Shown piece after piece: positions 1 through 13,624 of a stretch of DNA of 64,000 nt. Position 1 is the first letter of the stretch, and each line of letters begins with the position of its first letter. The stretch is from Channa striata (lineage: Eukaryota; Chordata; Actinopteri; Anabantiformes; Channidae). The stretch spans positions 22,194,215-22,258,214 of the forward strand of contig CM065182.1 in NCBI GenBank assembly GCA_033026295.1, written 5' to 3'. The notes beneath the pieces were generated by a model that saw only the letters and a program-made list of their open reading frames with translations, ran no database searches and was not told the DNA's origin. The translations under genes were made by a program, and so were the position numbers.

Positions 1-1429
1 AGAGGCACAATATGAAAGACGCCTGCCTGGGGGAAGTCTTGTCGGTCTGTCGGTGGTTTGAAAAAGTTCGGACAATGTACACGAATGTTTAGTTTGGAGG
101 CCTCGTTAGCCATTTTGTAAATAAATTATATTACCAGTTTATCCTAACCCAGCTGGGCATTGGATAAAAAAGTTTGTCTAGACACAAACAGACAACGATT
201 CACACAGTGGAACATGCAAAGTCCACACTGAAAGGATACAACTAGGGATGTAAGGATGTCCACCATGATGCCGCCCATGTTTAAAACAGAAAATCACAAA
301 TATTTGGATGTATTTCACAAAATGGAATAATTGGTTCTAATTTTTTACTTTTATATTGTACCATTTTATTTAATTTTACTTTCAAATTATGTCTTGGCCA
401 TCATTTATTGCAATGGTACACCCTTTTTGTTCATGTAGCCCCCAGACACACAACTCTGAATAATATGTCTATTCAAGTGAACTCCAAATCATGAAGTCTG
501 GCATAGACTGCAAATCCATCTCCAATTCAGCTATATCTTTTTTGTCAGACCCACAGAGCTGCATTGTAAATGTCCTTTTTTTTTAATTTAAAAAAATGGT
601 TTTGAGTTATTCAAATGGATATAAATGTTTTTGCCACACCACTGAACAGAGTGAAAAGTCATGATGGAAATGGATTTTAAAAAACCAAAACACATTTCTC
701 TTGATGTCTCTGGCAGCTACGATCTCCACTGTCTCTATTCATGCCGGTCAGTCAGAACAGAACAGCCCTTTGAGTACTAGTACATCTTTATATGTGGAGT
801 TGTCAATCTGACTAAAAAGCAGCTTGTGCACCTTGAAGCGCACTGTGAGCCTGACTTTATTAGTGCTTCAACAAATCTGGCCCACGGTTCGCATACACTT
901 ACGATGCAGCTCTGCTGAGCGAAAGTGACTGCATTGAAAATGGACGTTTCTCTGTAGCATTGGAATCAAGCATTTGCATGCCTCTCTCTTTGTTTCCTCC
1001 CTACTGTATAAACCCATAGTTAGTGGGAGAAAGCTTCGGTGTGGGAGGCAGAACTTGACAGGACACAGATTTAGACGCAATCCAGCTGGATAAAAATGTA
1101 CTTTTTCGGGCACACACAATAAACCACACAACAGGGAGGTTTAGGCACTTTTGTTCACAAGTCAAATCGATTATTCTCAGTCCTCACAGGCCTGCTGCAT
1201 TGTGCAGTGCTTCCACCAAACCAAACGCTGCCTGCTGTATGTCCTCGACTGCATCTTTTAAACTCACACCAAAGATCTGTTTTTAGAAAATAAAGATGAT
1301 GTGCACCTTCTCAAGATTAATACAGGGTTCCCAACACTGCATCTGGCTTTTGGCCTTGGCTTCACACTCTCATGTCCCTAGAAAGGATTTTATGACTGAT
1401 TCAGTTGAAGTGACTGTAGCAAACTTTAC
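1..1429. other. Gene-free AT-rich sequence
   Basis: Nothing recognisable. Short open frames occur, the longest about 87 codons on the minus strand near 868-1131. They lack domain signatures, flanking splice signals and codon character. No clear repeat family was recognised. Confidence 0.6.
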
Positions 1430-1600
1430 TGTAAAAGCCAATAGTAATCTTTACTTAGATTTTTTTTAAATTACCTTTACTCAGTTTTCAAAAATCTTAC
1501 TAGTTTTTATCAGGCGGATGAAAAAAATCTCTTCTACTTTTACTCATTGTTTTTGAGTGACGGTAACTTAATACAATCAAGTAGTTACAACAAATGGGGC
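1430..1600. repeat. Degenerate 'acttttactca'-type teleost repeat
   Basis: The stretch is built from decayed variants of 'tttactca', 'cttttactca' and 'aagtagttac'. This resembles a common teleost non-autonomous repeat made of 'agtaaaagtac/cttttactcaag' blocks. No terminal repeats or target duplication are visible, so the limits are approximate and the family assignment is from memory of the pattern only. Confidence 0.3.
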
Positions 1601-4600
1601 AGTGACACCACTTCACCCATGGGTGGCAGAAATTCTAAAAACTATGAGGAAGGTATTAACAAGGTCATAAAGGTGAATATTTATAGGGTCAAAGCATCAT
1701 TTTGCAATTCATAAACCCAGTGCGATTGACCATTGACCTTTTTTCTGCTCTTGGAAAATTCAGATGGAGGATTCCATTTTCGAAAATGCATTGCTGCGAG
1801 AAAAATATATTTCATGTTCACGCAGTACAGTGTGAGGAACATTGAACGTCATGTGGGACTGATGTGAGCACCACATTATTACAGCTAAGTGACAAAAGAC
1901 GTGCTCTTAGATGAAAGGGTTGTGAGGGTGGGGGTCTATCTACCCTTGCTAGTATATAAAGCATAAGGAAACAAGTTTGCCTGGTTTAAGCAAGTAAATC
2001 AGACGATTGTTATAAAGTGACTGTAACTCAGATGTTTAAAGGTGTCATGTTAGTTGGCCCAACTTAAATCAGTGTGTGATTTGAAAGACAGTGCTGTCAA
2101 ATGCATATAACTTTGTTTGAAATAATCTGTAAATAAGTCTGAATGCTCCATACTGAGTTATGAGTACATATGATTATATTTTTGTACACTGTTGTTGTGG
2201 TAGTGTAAACTAAATTGTAATTGTCCTACACTTCATAAGCATTTGTAGGCAGAAATTTTTGTTTTTTTCAAGGCAATCAGTTTGCATGCTTGTTTCAAGT
2301 AAGCTCAACTAACCAGAGTTTGCAGTGATACAGAACAGGAGCGTGTGCCCTTCATTCACAGCTGTTGGACTGGATGTTTTGGTCTTTTCAAAGCTCAACT
2401 GCTTGAGGTCAATAGTACTCTAAATGAATAGCAAAAATGCAGGACTAAGCATTGACTTGTTAAATGATACATTAAATATGACCAGGGTTAAAACCAGTCT
2501 GATTGCAAAATTATATTTTTTTTTTTTTTTGCTGGAATCACAGCAACGGGTTTATTCTTCCCACATCTTCAGAGCGTACTGTTTGTTGCCTTCGATTTGT
2601 CTCCCTCTCATCTTGCAGCTTATCAACACACTCAAGTATCACCAAATAGTTTCGAAAGACACATTGCTGCTTTCCACAGACTTCTGCAAGAGGGATCGAA
2701 GAACGCGCTCTGGCTCAGTGACCAGATTTATGCTGTGTCGAGTAAACAGTCTGAGGCTAAACGCAACTGCAAGACACATTATGAATATTTCTTTTAATGG
2801 ACTCCCACACTTGAGACAGACTTGTTCCACTGTGATCACAAAAACAAGAAAAACAGTGTCTGAGCTTTATATGCATCTGTATGTGGATTGTTGAAAATAC
2901 CACTAATTGTTTCTATGACCAACATTTTTATTTGTCATATACATACAGGAGCTTTGACTGTATTCATTAACACTGTTTTCAACTTGATGTGCATCACTAC
3001 AGAGCCAATGGGGGGGAATAAATTCCCAAGTTTATCATAATGTCCTACAGGATAATATCATAACTGGGCACCAGGAGCTGGATGATGCAGCAGGAAAACG
3101 AAAATTACATTTTGTTTGTCTGCTGCTGCATGAAAATTCGGTCATATTTTATGATGACTTCACGCAGAAAAACAGGCGACCTAAATCACCAGTTCTTACC
3201 ACTGTGTATGCTCCTGGTACACATGGAGCCACCGATTGCTCCTTATCACCTGTAGAGAGCAGGTTCCAAGCAGGTTCCCCCCGCAGAGCAGGCGACCCGA
3301 CCAAATGGCAGTTACTTCTGAGGCATCAATAACAAGGTCTAGTTTCTCACCTGCAAACACAGCAAATTGCTGAATGTGGAACTGCTGAGAGCTGGATGTG
3401 TGCCTCTGTGGTGATGGTTGATTGTTGTTCCTCCTGCACCCCCCACAGGAGAAGTCATTTTGTCACTAAGTTACCTCTTTTCCCTCATGCAGTAAATGGC
3501 CGCGCTTCGGAGGAAGAAATACACCGGGACACACCTAGCGTGTCTGACAGGAGAGAAGCGTCTCCGATGGGTGAATGTTCAGCCAGCTTGTGGCTAAAGC
3601 AGCTCTGCGGCCAGCTGAAACAGCAGCAGCAAATGTTTGTTCACACTATAAATACAACTTTATTTGTGTCTCCCAAATGGCACATGCTATTTAACAGCAG
3701 CAGGGGGAAAACTATGAGATGTGGGCTAAATCTAAATGGGCCACAGGGAAATTACAGGTTGCATCTCTGTACTGAAAGTCAACCACCCCCCCCCCCAGCC
3801 CTCGATCGCTGAACAAAAGCTCTTCTCTCTAATAATAAACTGTCAGCAGAACTAAAGGCCAAGCTCATATTTGTATTTGCTTGCTGACAGTATGATGTAT
3901 GTGTCATTAAGATACAAATACACAATTAAACTGTGTCAAATTAGAGAGACAATAACAATGGGAGGCACGTGGGAACAAGAGACTCTACATGCTGGTCCAT
4001 TAACCATCCCTCCTCTATTCTCCAGGTCCAAGCCACTTACTCAGGCTGTTGCTAAGCTACCAAAGCTGCAAGGGAAGGGGAAGGTAGAGGCGGCAAGGAG
4101 CATTGTTCTCTGCAGTGTTGTTTATTGGTCTGTCAGGGAATATTAGATATATTGTGCACACGATTTAAAAACGGAATCAAAACATAAGAAAATGGGATGT
4201 GCGGGGGATGATTGCAGAGGTATTTTTACTCAGCTACCGATAGACATTTGATCTCTTTAGTTTTATAGAACACTTACATAAGCCAGGCATCACAGCTAAT
4301 GTGCTGACCTTAAACAAGCTCTGAGCAAAGAGCAAGCCTGTGATGAGAAGTGTAGGATTATACAGATTAAATTACACTCGAATCCTCCTGCTCATCCACC
4401 AGTGGGACTGCAGCCTCATCACAACTCTCAAATTAAAGTGGCAAGCCACAAAAACATTTCAAATTAGTCTTTCTGACACCTCTGACCTATCAGAAAGGCT
4501 TATAGAAACACATGTGGACTGCACACAAGATGACCAAGACTAGACCAAAGATAATGTACGTGAGTTTTTACACGAATCAAACACAAACATATAGTCTGTG

Positions 4601-5008
4601 TAAAACATAGGAAAAAGCTCAATTATGTGATACAGAAATGTTAGACTTTTAAACTGTTTATAATTTCTGTGTTTAGGTTTTTTGGGGCCCGCAAACATAG
4701 CTCAAAGATGCACTGGATGCATACTTAGCATGACCCCTCCCCAACACTAAAACCGTTATAAAAACATGAGCAGATCTACATGACTTAACTTAGATCTTAG
4801 TCAGTAATGTGCTTTTTATCACATAAGTAAAAATGGGGGGAAAACATCACCATTACCTTAAAATCCAAACCTTTTTTGAGATCAAAGAGGTTCTGGCTCT
4901 GATGGCTCAAACATGGCTGTTGCAATGCAGAGAAAGAACGCCTCATTTTAAAATCCCAACAATATTTTTACTAGTACTAATCCAGCGTTGGAACACAACT
5001 TGTCTTGC
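1601..5008. other. Gene-free AT-rich sequence with homopolymers
   Basis: No supported gene. There is a run of about 15 T near 2516-2530 and about 13 C near 3785-3797. The longest open frame of the window (2424-2894, plus, 156 codons) starts beside the T-run. It has low-complexity composition and overlaps open frames in two other registers, so it reads as chance. An open frame at 3396-3812 (138 codons) likewise shows no domain. Confidence 0.55.
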
Positions 5009-5060
5009 GATGACTTTGTTGTGAACTGGCGCCATATAAATAAAGTTGAAGTGAACTGAA
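5009..5060 (+). mobile_element. LINE 3' tail, 5'-truncated
   Basis: About 52 bp match the terminal part of the longer LINE 3' end at 34,301-34,756: a 'gtgaactggcgccatat' block, then 'aaataaagttgaa' and 'gtgaactgaa'. Only the last bases of the element are present, as expected when reverse transcription starts at the 3' end and aborts early. It has no coding capacity. Confidence 0.75.
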
Positions 5061-6649
5061 TGTAAAGAACCCCATTCCCCACGAGTCTTATGGGTGTTTG
5101 CAGACTAAACATCAGAGCTCAACTGACAAGGTGAATTCATGAGCAAGTTATGGATCGAGTTCAGACATGTCTGGGAAAACAGCAGGGTAGAAAGAACCGT
5201 GTTGAGACAGCAGAGACCGGGGGTACAAGGATGAAACAATTATTTTAGAAGAGAGTTTTATGGACCACCCATTATGCTGCACTTGTAATTTTATTTTATG
5301 GGAGCTGTATGTGTTAAGATGCTATCATTAATTAACTTTCACAAAATCACAAAGGCTTCAACTTAGAATAAGACAGTAAAAGATTCTTTGAACACAAAAG
5401 GAGAAAATGCTTAATGGGGCACTAAGTTTTGTTGCTGATTCTATCGGAACAAAGGCCAGCCCAGATGGGACACAAAGACTTCCCCTGGAGAGAGTCTGGG
5501 AAAGGTGTCGCCAGTGACAACAGATGTTTTGTCCAGAGTGTTTGACAAAGTAAACTTTTCTGCAATCCAAAAGACCAAGACTGGAAATAGGATGTTAATG
5601 AAACACAAGTGTGAAAGCGAGGTCCTGCAACTGATACTGTATGTTGTCTGTCTCTAATGAGACAAATGTGTTCATTAAGACAAGTCAAGGGACATTACAT
5701 TGCATTGAAACAGCACTGTACCGTCAGCACCAGATAATCCAATCCATTCAGAAAACAAGCCAGGCTAGATTTTCAATCAGAGATCCTTTCACTTCGGTGC
5801 TGCTCTGTATTTGTGTCGCGCACAGTAAAGCTTGTGATTCATGCTTGTTTACTGCCCCATTTACCTACTGCACTGTTTCTGCATTCATCACACGCTGACT
5901 TTGCAATGACCTGCTAAGATCATGTTACCGGATATCTCCGGCACCTCAGATGTTACATCTCGTATTTAGGATTGCTCCGAACATAACACACTGTGACTGC
6001 ACCTTTATAGCATTAAATCTGAAAAAAAAAAAATGCGTGTGAATATTCTTTGGTTTCTATATCAATTACCCAGACAAAACAGTGCAGCAAATCTGTGCCA
6101 TGTTTCCACTGTGCTATACTTAAAGCAGCCTCGGCTTGTCAATTGTAGCACATATAACATGGTTCAACTAATATGTAGTCGTGCTGCCCACGAGCTACTA
6201 TACATTTACAGGACATCGTTGCTAAAATAACCAAAACTGTCCCTGGAAAAGATGTTGCTCCAGGATTTTTACACGATGATAAATCATCATCTGCTGAAAG
6301 AATTTCCGAATTTTAACTCATCAGACCACATGACAGTTCTCCATCTTTACCTCAGTCCATTTGGTGATAGTGTTTATTTGTTTTTGCACATTAAAGTTTT
6401 AGCCAAATTTTCTGGATTGTCTACTGACAATCATTTTCAGAGGCTTTTCTGTGCCAGTGAAGTGCTGTCCCCTATAGAATTAATGCAGTCCTGCTGCAAG
6501 GAGATCATTGCCATTTAATATTGATTTTTGACCTTGACACTTGCCCAGATAGGTTTCTGACATATTGCTATTAATCATAGTAGTTGTGTCACGAGCAGTT
6601 TTTTTTTTTTAGCAATATACAACGTTGTTAAAACAACAAGCTGTTGTAT
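5061..6649. other. Gene-free AT-rich sequence
   Basis: Several 60-90 codon open frames lie on both strands near 5358-6518, but none carries a recognisable motif. There is an A-run near 6022-6033 and a T-run near 6600-6610. Nothing else is visible. Confidence 0.55.
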
Positions 6650-6735
6650 TAAAAAAAAAGTTAAATGAAATGAAAAAATATTACAAATCATTGCCTTGTC
6701 TTTTTATATTTCATTTTCATTTGATCTTATTTAAC
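6650..6735. repeat. Possible remnant of a common teleost DNA-transposon end
   Basis: The blocks 'aaatgaaatgaaaaa', 'ttacaaatcattgcctt' and 'ctttttatatttcattttc' resemble the subterminal part of an abundant teleost non-autonomous element that contains 'caaatcattg' followed by a T-rich 'ctgtttttattta' block. The typical terminal 'cccaactt...ggaat' part is missing, so this is a tentative call. Confidence 0.3.
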
Positions 6736-9499
6736 ATGAAAAACCGGTATTATTGGGACTGCTGGGAGTGATGGACAGGTTTGTTAAAAGCAAATCCCTT
6801 ACTGTCACCATCGTGACTGCTACAGGTACAGTGTCTCTCTGGCCTAAAGTGATAAAAAGAATGGGATGTGTGAGAGGGGAAAGAAATCTAATTTAATTTA
6901 GGACTGCTGCTTTAAAATGTTTCAGATGTCAAAACCTGTTCTTCACTTGTACTTCAGCGGTACAGTGCAGTTTTTCCATAGCAACACAGCAGCCGAGTAA
7001 TACCCGGCAAGCATTAAATATAGGCTAACAGATATTACACGTAAACTTAATTTTCTGTTTGATATCTTCTTTTTAATTCCACCAATAACTGGTATCCATT
7101 AATTGTACATAAATGTGCCATTTTTACACAAAGATTCAAGGGCTGGTAATGGTAGTTTTGTTTTTAGCCTGTATTAATTTTAGTTCTACCATCCGCTGTT
7201 TTGCCATCAATGCATCATAAACGTACACAGAATCTCACAAAGACAAAACAGAGGAAGGACAATATTTTTTACACAAACATCCACTGTCGCATGTGTCACT
7301 GAAGAGCTTCTACAAAAGGTCAGGAAGCTCTTCTTTTGTGCTCAGGTAAACACAGACCTCATAAAGTTTGGACATCTAGACGGGATAAAGATGGATGGAG
7401 CAGACAAATCAAAAGAGAACTTCAGACTTCAGCGTCTGCAGTTGGACTGAGGTGATCAATGAGTCATGCTTCACATAACCTATAAAATCTGTAACAACAC
7501 ATTTTGCCCCGCATTGAGCTGTCTATTTGATTGAAATGCCAGAACACCTGAAAGACTCTAAATGTCAAAAAAAAGTGAATAGATGGGGACGGATGAGAGA
7601 TGGAATGAAAACTGTGAAATAAAGGAATTTAAAGGAGTGCACTCTTTCTCTCCACCTTCCTCCCCTCTGCAAACGTCCTTGGTCTGTTACACGATTTAGC
7701 TGGTGCAGACACTACAGGGAGGATGAGTTGTGATTTACTTAATGTTCCTCTAGAGGACAGTAGAGCTGCAAATAATTCAGTGAACCAAAGAGAACTATAT
7801 CAATTGTCTCATTCACCCTCTTCTCATTTGCACATGGTAGACATTTAATGATATTTGAATTTGCTTTCAAAATTGTCCATCAGGAGGATTTGATGTGCAC
7901 TTTTTTTTTCAGTGTTTGAATTTCCATCCTGTCGTGCCCCCATCACTGACACTGAGGTTGCATGAGAAATTAGCCCACCCATAGAAGCTAATTGCATGGA
8001 CCCATAGTCACGCTTACGTAGTATGCGAGAAGATCAAAAGAAGCGAAGACGACAGAAAATGATTCATCATTTCCACAACAGCTTATGAGAGCCTGAAGTA
8101 TTCAGACTGTCACACACATTCGCATCAACACTGTCTGCGGCATTAACCAGACTGCTGATGTGAAAACTTGCGCTGCCAGTTTTCTATTAAGTTGCTCCAC
8201 AATGGGAGGGCAAGGACACCAGTCTTAATTCTTCCAGATTCTGTGTCTGTCCTGCTTACCAACTGAGAGGATTATTGCAGCGGTTGTTTTGCAAAGGCTC
8301 ACCCAACACCGAGCCCCAGAGAGGTGGGAAATAAAAAAAAAAAAACACTCTACCAGTCAGTTTTATTCCCTCTCAAGACGACAAAATGGGAAAGCTCAAA
8401 GGATGCATTTGTTCAGTGACAGTGGAGACAGACAAGAAGACTCCAGGGAAAGGGATCAATTTTCTCCCCTAAGGGCTTGTGTGGTGTCCTCCGCTAAATG
8501 CAAAGAGATTGTTAAGAGTGGTAGGGCAGAATAGCTGTATTTTACCATCTGAAAGAAGACTAGATGGAAGGGACTGTTGTGGCTTAAGGATGGATATTTG
8601 CCTTGAAAGCAGAGGAGTGGATGACATAAGCAGGACTTAATTTGTGCTTGACGCAGCCGAAATGAGAATCTAACATAATGCTGCTCTTTTTGAGCACCAG
8701 GGTTCTTCACATCTAATAATCACTGTTAGAAAAATCCTGCCAACCTGCACTATCGTCCCTAAGCTCGTGCTGCAAAACGGCAGAGGCGGCTGCGTTACAT
8801 CGTCTCTGCACACGGTGCTCTTAGACTTCTAATGACATTTTTGATTAGATTTCATTCTATCATTTGCTGTTTAATCCAGTTGTCCACTTATGTATTGGAC
8901 AGCTAACAACTTCACACTCTTCTAGTAAAATTAATTTAATGTGTATATGTTGAAAACACCAGGCAAGTCTTCACACTTTCGCACAGTACACACTTGGAAG
9001 CTCGTGTAGATGCACTTCAGATCCACTAATGCAAACTGACATGGCCTTTTCATCCACAGCGGCAGCACAAAGCACAGTGTTGTCTCCGGACAACACGGCC
9101 CTGCCAAGGCATCAGCCCAAGGAACGAGGCTGAGGCTCTAATTTTTAGCATGGAGATTATCTGTGTCTGATTTACTTATTTTGAACAGCAACCTGAAAAG
9201 TGCTCAGAGACCTGCACTCTGCTCCCTGCCCCAGCAGATTATCTCGCTCTCCATGCTACAACTCATTGTTGTTTGTAAAGTAAATTACGCACAGGAGATA
9301 AAGTGCAGATTTGCAAGTATGACAATAAAAGGACAGTTTTGTTTGAGGTTTTCTTGACAAACTTTTTAAGAGATCTATTTTACGAAAGACATCAAGCTGA
9401 TTTAACTCTGAGGAACTGCTGAAGTTTCACATGAATGTCAGCTGAACTCCTAGATGCATTTCACTCTATGTGTCGACCTTCATTTCTTACAGGATGGTA
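6736..9499. other. Gene-free sequence
   Basis: No supported gene or repeat family. There is a 13-A run near 8333-8345. Open frames near 8289-8710 overlap on opposite strands and have no domain character. Confidence 0.55.
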
Positions 9500-9555
9500 A
9501 GGATAACACTGGTATCTAATATTATCTTACAGGATAACACTGGTATCTAATATTA
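9500..9555. repeat. 31-bp tandem duplication (two copies)
   Basis: A 25-bp word starting 'aggataacactggtatct' occurs at 9500-9524 and again, identical, at 9531-9555. This gives a 31-bp period. The copies show no divergence over the 25 bp, so the duplication is probably recent (replication slippage or repair). Confidence 0.9.
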
Positions 9556-12500
9556 ACACACAGGAACAATTGTGAGTATGAGGTCAGGGTGGATGGATCG
9601 GTCAACATAGCAGAGGAGTTTATCACAGGAGACCTGGACTTCAAGTTATTTGGGGGCAGCTGTTTCAGGGTCTAGTCCCAAAAGGGTGAAATTTCTCCCA
9701 GTTTGGGGGACACGGTTTTACTAGGCAACTACTACTACAACTAGGCACTGACTATGGTTTGTATGTGAGAGGGTAGGGAGCCTTTGCTGTCAGATCAAAC
9801 TAAAAGTTACAATTTATTGTGTGTATTTCTGTGAGCCATTGTTAAATAGTTATGTCTTGACTAGCAGACCTAAGGCTGAAGGCTACACAGCGCCAAACTT
9901 TGGACTGAAGGCCCTCTCAGTTTTGTCCTTATAATGGGATTTGTTGACAATAAGAAAAGTGCAGACAGCGTTATCCTTGAATGACTCAGGAGTCACACTC
10001 AAGTGTTTGATTCTTAATAAAAGGAGTAGTGCTGGGAGTCAGGCCTTTCATCAGATATTGCATAAGGTGACAGGTGGGCCGAGCTCCCAAAACATCAGCG
10101 CAGTATTAGACCTTGAATATTTCAATCATATAAAAGCAATTAAACACTCAGTCAAACAAAGGCCTACTATAAACAAGACGCAGTGTAAATGCCAAGTGCT
10201 TGTTTAATCAAAAAACAGATTGCTTGCTGTTGAAACAAGTTTTTATTGCACACATTAACACAGTTTTCTGTAAAAATGTCTGCGCACCTTGATAAATGAA
10301 TCCCTTTGTGACTGCACCATTCTAATATACAGTAAGCCCGCTGTAGTGCAGCCTTATTAATATAATGGAACTGAATTGCAGTTTATGTAAGCACCAAACA
10401 AGTTATAAATATGATGAACGTCTATAAAGAAGATTTACTACAGTGCATTTTACTGTGGCGTAATCTAAAAATGTTATCATCATGAGTGAAGTACCTTTAA
10501 TTAGCTTATTATGCTAAGCGCGTGCAATTGAAATTGAGTGCCTTGTGTAAACACGTATTGAATTTCAAGTACAACCAAAGTGAGTGGAGAAACTCGACTG
10601 CGAGGCAAGTTACAGATCCACGAGTGAAAACTCAGCATCCTGAGGCCAAGCTGAAAGTTACATGTCATCTGAACGCTCAATGGGCTGTGAATGCTGTATA
10701 CCGAAAGACAATGGAGCCCATTGATCGCAACACATTTTATTTACAGTGTATCACAAAATACATGCTGTCGCAGTAAGAAAGTAGTGAGGCAGAGGGAGAC
10801 ACCCTGATACATTCCCAATGTGGTTTGGACTTTGTGTAAAATGTGCTTAAAAGGAGAATCCAATAATTTTTTTCATAAATTGCACAAAGACAACAACAGT
10901 TTGGTAGAAGAGCATGCATTGCTGGGTGATATTTTTAGTAGCGTTTTGGGAATTGAGAAAACAAATTGGTTGAGTTTTAAAAGAAGACATGTTGTTTCAT
11001 TTTTTACGCTGCTCTAAATGTTTAGCACCTGGATGTGCAGTGCTGTAACGGCAACTATTAATTTAATTCTTTACAAACTTGCACTTAAAACATTGTAAAA
11101 AACGTTGAAAAATGCATCACAATTCCTTGGAAAAGCTGTGGCGAAACCAGCCATTTTACGGCGCAACCATTACAAAAGCCAAATCGTGGAGAGACTGATA
11201 TTATTACTAGCCATGCTGTTGGAATACATGCAAATGTGGTTTGGCATTGTGTTGCTGATAAGACTTTGCCAGTAAGACAGTGTCTTGTTGTTGCTAGATG
11301 ATGAAATGGCCAAATGCTTTGCAATTTTCAATTAAGACACATTATACCATTCTTTTACAATTACTTCCCTTGGATGTTCTTTTTACAACTGAATATGACA
11401 CTTACTCTTTTTTCTACTGTATAGTCCAAAACTACCAAACCATTTTTTGGGGATCATGCACTTGTATTTCCCAGACAGAATTCTGTCATCTTCATAGAAT
11501 CTCTGATCAAATAAACCAAATGTTTTCGGAAGCCGGGGCTATAAATAGTGAGTTATGTACGTCTTGTAACGTCACACATTACAGTAGAGAGATGAGTAAT
11601 GTGGCACAAAGAGTTTCCACTTCAAACACCAGTAATGAGTGTCTGTGAATATGCCTGATGACAGTCTTACATAAGCTGTAAAGCAAATATCATCATGAGC
11701 AACTGTTGATGTCAACACAGTTAGAAGATTAAAGAACAAAGCCATCCGTTAATTCTAATGTATATTTATAACTTTGACTTTTCAAAAGTAGTTGCCTATC
11801 TGTCACATAAAGTTTAAGATTTTCTTTTATTTTAAAATAGCTCCTGCATTTCACTGACAAACTAGCAGAAATTGTGTGATCACATATCTGGATACACATC
11901 CCTATAAAGGAGAGGCTCTCTGATATGGTCACACAGTGAACAGACATCTGATTTCTTCCACAGCAGCAGAAAGTGGGAATGAAATCTGGAAATAATTTCA
12001 GCATTGCTATAAAAGAGAGGCACAAAACACAAAAAGAAAACTATTTCTAAAGGGACTCAAAGCCAGTGGATATTTATTAAGTTTCATAACAGTGGACATG
12101 TTTCACACCAACTCGGATGGGCTATTGCATCATCGTATTACAAAAGTGACAAACTGAAAAACTCAATTCAGCTGCCGTCATTGCAGTCTGACATTTTTTC
12201 CCCACCTCCTAAAGAGGTTTCACAGTAATAGCAGAAATTACCAGACTTCAATCAAAAGCCCTCAGAGAGCCACAACTGACAAACCTGTGCAAACGTCAAA
12301 TCTGCCAACCTAAACAATCCTACACAGCATTTGTCCCTCTCGTACGACTCACTGAGGCATTTTAATGACCAAGCGCCCCCAGGCCAGCAGGAATATGTTT
12401 ACACTGCCCCCCTTTGGCACAAGACACCAAAATGGCCTCAGTTCTTACAACGGCACTAAAATGGAGGCTGGTATAATAAAGTTGTTATTGTAAATGTTCA

Positions 12501-13607
12501 AAAACTCTGGATCATAAATGAGCATTTCTGTGTGTTTAGGCCCAAAAGATACAACAAGTCCTTTTCTAAATAAACACAGGCACAGAAAAGAAAACCTACC
12601 ATCGCTGCCTCCTTGTTGTACATAATGTCCGTCACATACATTGCATGATGCGTGCGACATCCTTGTGGCTAGTAAAACATTCATAGTAGACAGCTCCATG
12701 GTGGAACCCAGATCTCTTCCTGTCGAAGTTCGCACATCTAAATACTGCTGTACGTGAAAGTTTCACGTTCACTGAATTTGTCAGCCAACTGTAATACATT
12801 GCTGGTACAAAGAAGCTTTACGGTCAAATCTCACAGTAGAACAACAATCGAACAACAATAGAAATCGTAACGTTCCATAAAACAAATCAGTCGAGACTGT
12901 TGTCACGGTAACACACTACAGTAAATAAAATGTCAGTAGACGCTTCCAAGCAAACATGGAAGGATCTTTACACTGATCTAAACCTGGGAGTTGACAGATT
13001 GTTGGTTTCCACTGTGGAAATCTGTCAGGACGCTTCTGCCCCGGACGGGAGAGACATGGAAAGCTGACAGAAGATTGAAGGGCAAGAGGAAGAAAAAAAA
13101 AGTTCTTTCCCCTTTGGATGGACACAGCCACCATGAACAAAGCCGCTGCTGGGCTCGAAACAGGCTGCAGCGAGCAGGCCATTCCATCAATCCCACAACC
13201 ATCCCTCAGGTGGGATAAGCACAGATTGTCCCACAGTTCTACAGGTTTCCTGTTTTCTTCACGTCTCCCATCCATCCTGTTACTGTTCATGCAGGGAAAC
13301 TAGTCAGCAATCATTTCAGGGGCAAGTTTAATTTTTCATATGTACAGTACGCAGTCTGTAAGTGCAAGCAACCTAAAAAGATTTTTTCTTCAGTAGAAAA
13401 GAGAAGTTAAATGAACTCGTGTGATAAGCAAAGAACATTTCAGCATGTGGCAGGACTGCTTTTTGCCTATCACACAGAGATCCAAGGCCCCAGGAAGCAA
13501 ATCACATTACACTCTCTTCTCAATTATAGTTTTTCTAACATCTTCAGTATGTTCAGAGAAATGCTGTCAAAGGCTGTCTAATGTGTGTGGGAGCACTTAA
13601 TAACCTG
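9556..13607. other. Gene-free sequence
   Basis: Open frames of up to 124 codons (minus strand, 12916-13290) lack domains and overlap equally long frames on the other strand. No tRNA, rRNA or known transposon signature was seen. Confidence 0.5.
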
Positions 13608-13624
13608 CACACACACACACACAC
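13608..13624. repeat. (CA)n microsatellite, short
   Basis: Perfect alternating CA over 17 bp, directly readable. Confidence 0.95.

Noticed and set aside
2424..2894. Longest open reading frame (156 codons, plus strand)
   Set aside because: It begins next to a poly-T run that encodes a Phe tract, overlaps other open registers, shows no domain, signal or codon character, and has no splice or promoter context.
3396..3812. 138-codon open frame on the plus strand
   Set aside because: It ends in a poly-Pro run coded by a C-homopolymer and has no recognisable motif. Chance in a less AT-rich stretch.
12916..13303. Overlapping open frames on both strands (up to 124 codons)
   Set aside because: Mirror-image open frames of similar length on opposite strands suggest local stop scarcity rather than a gene. 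No domain was seen.
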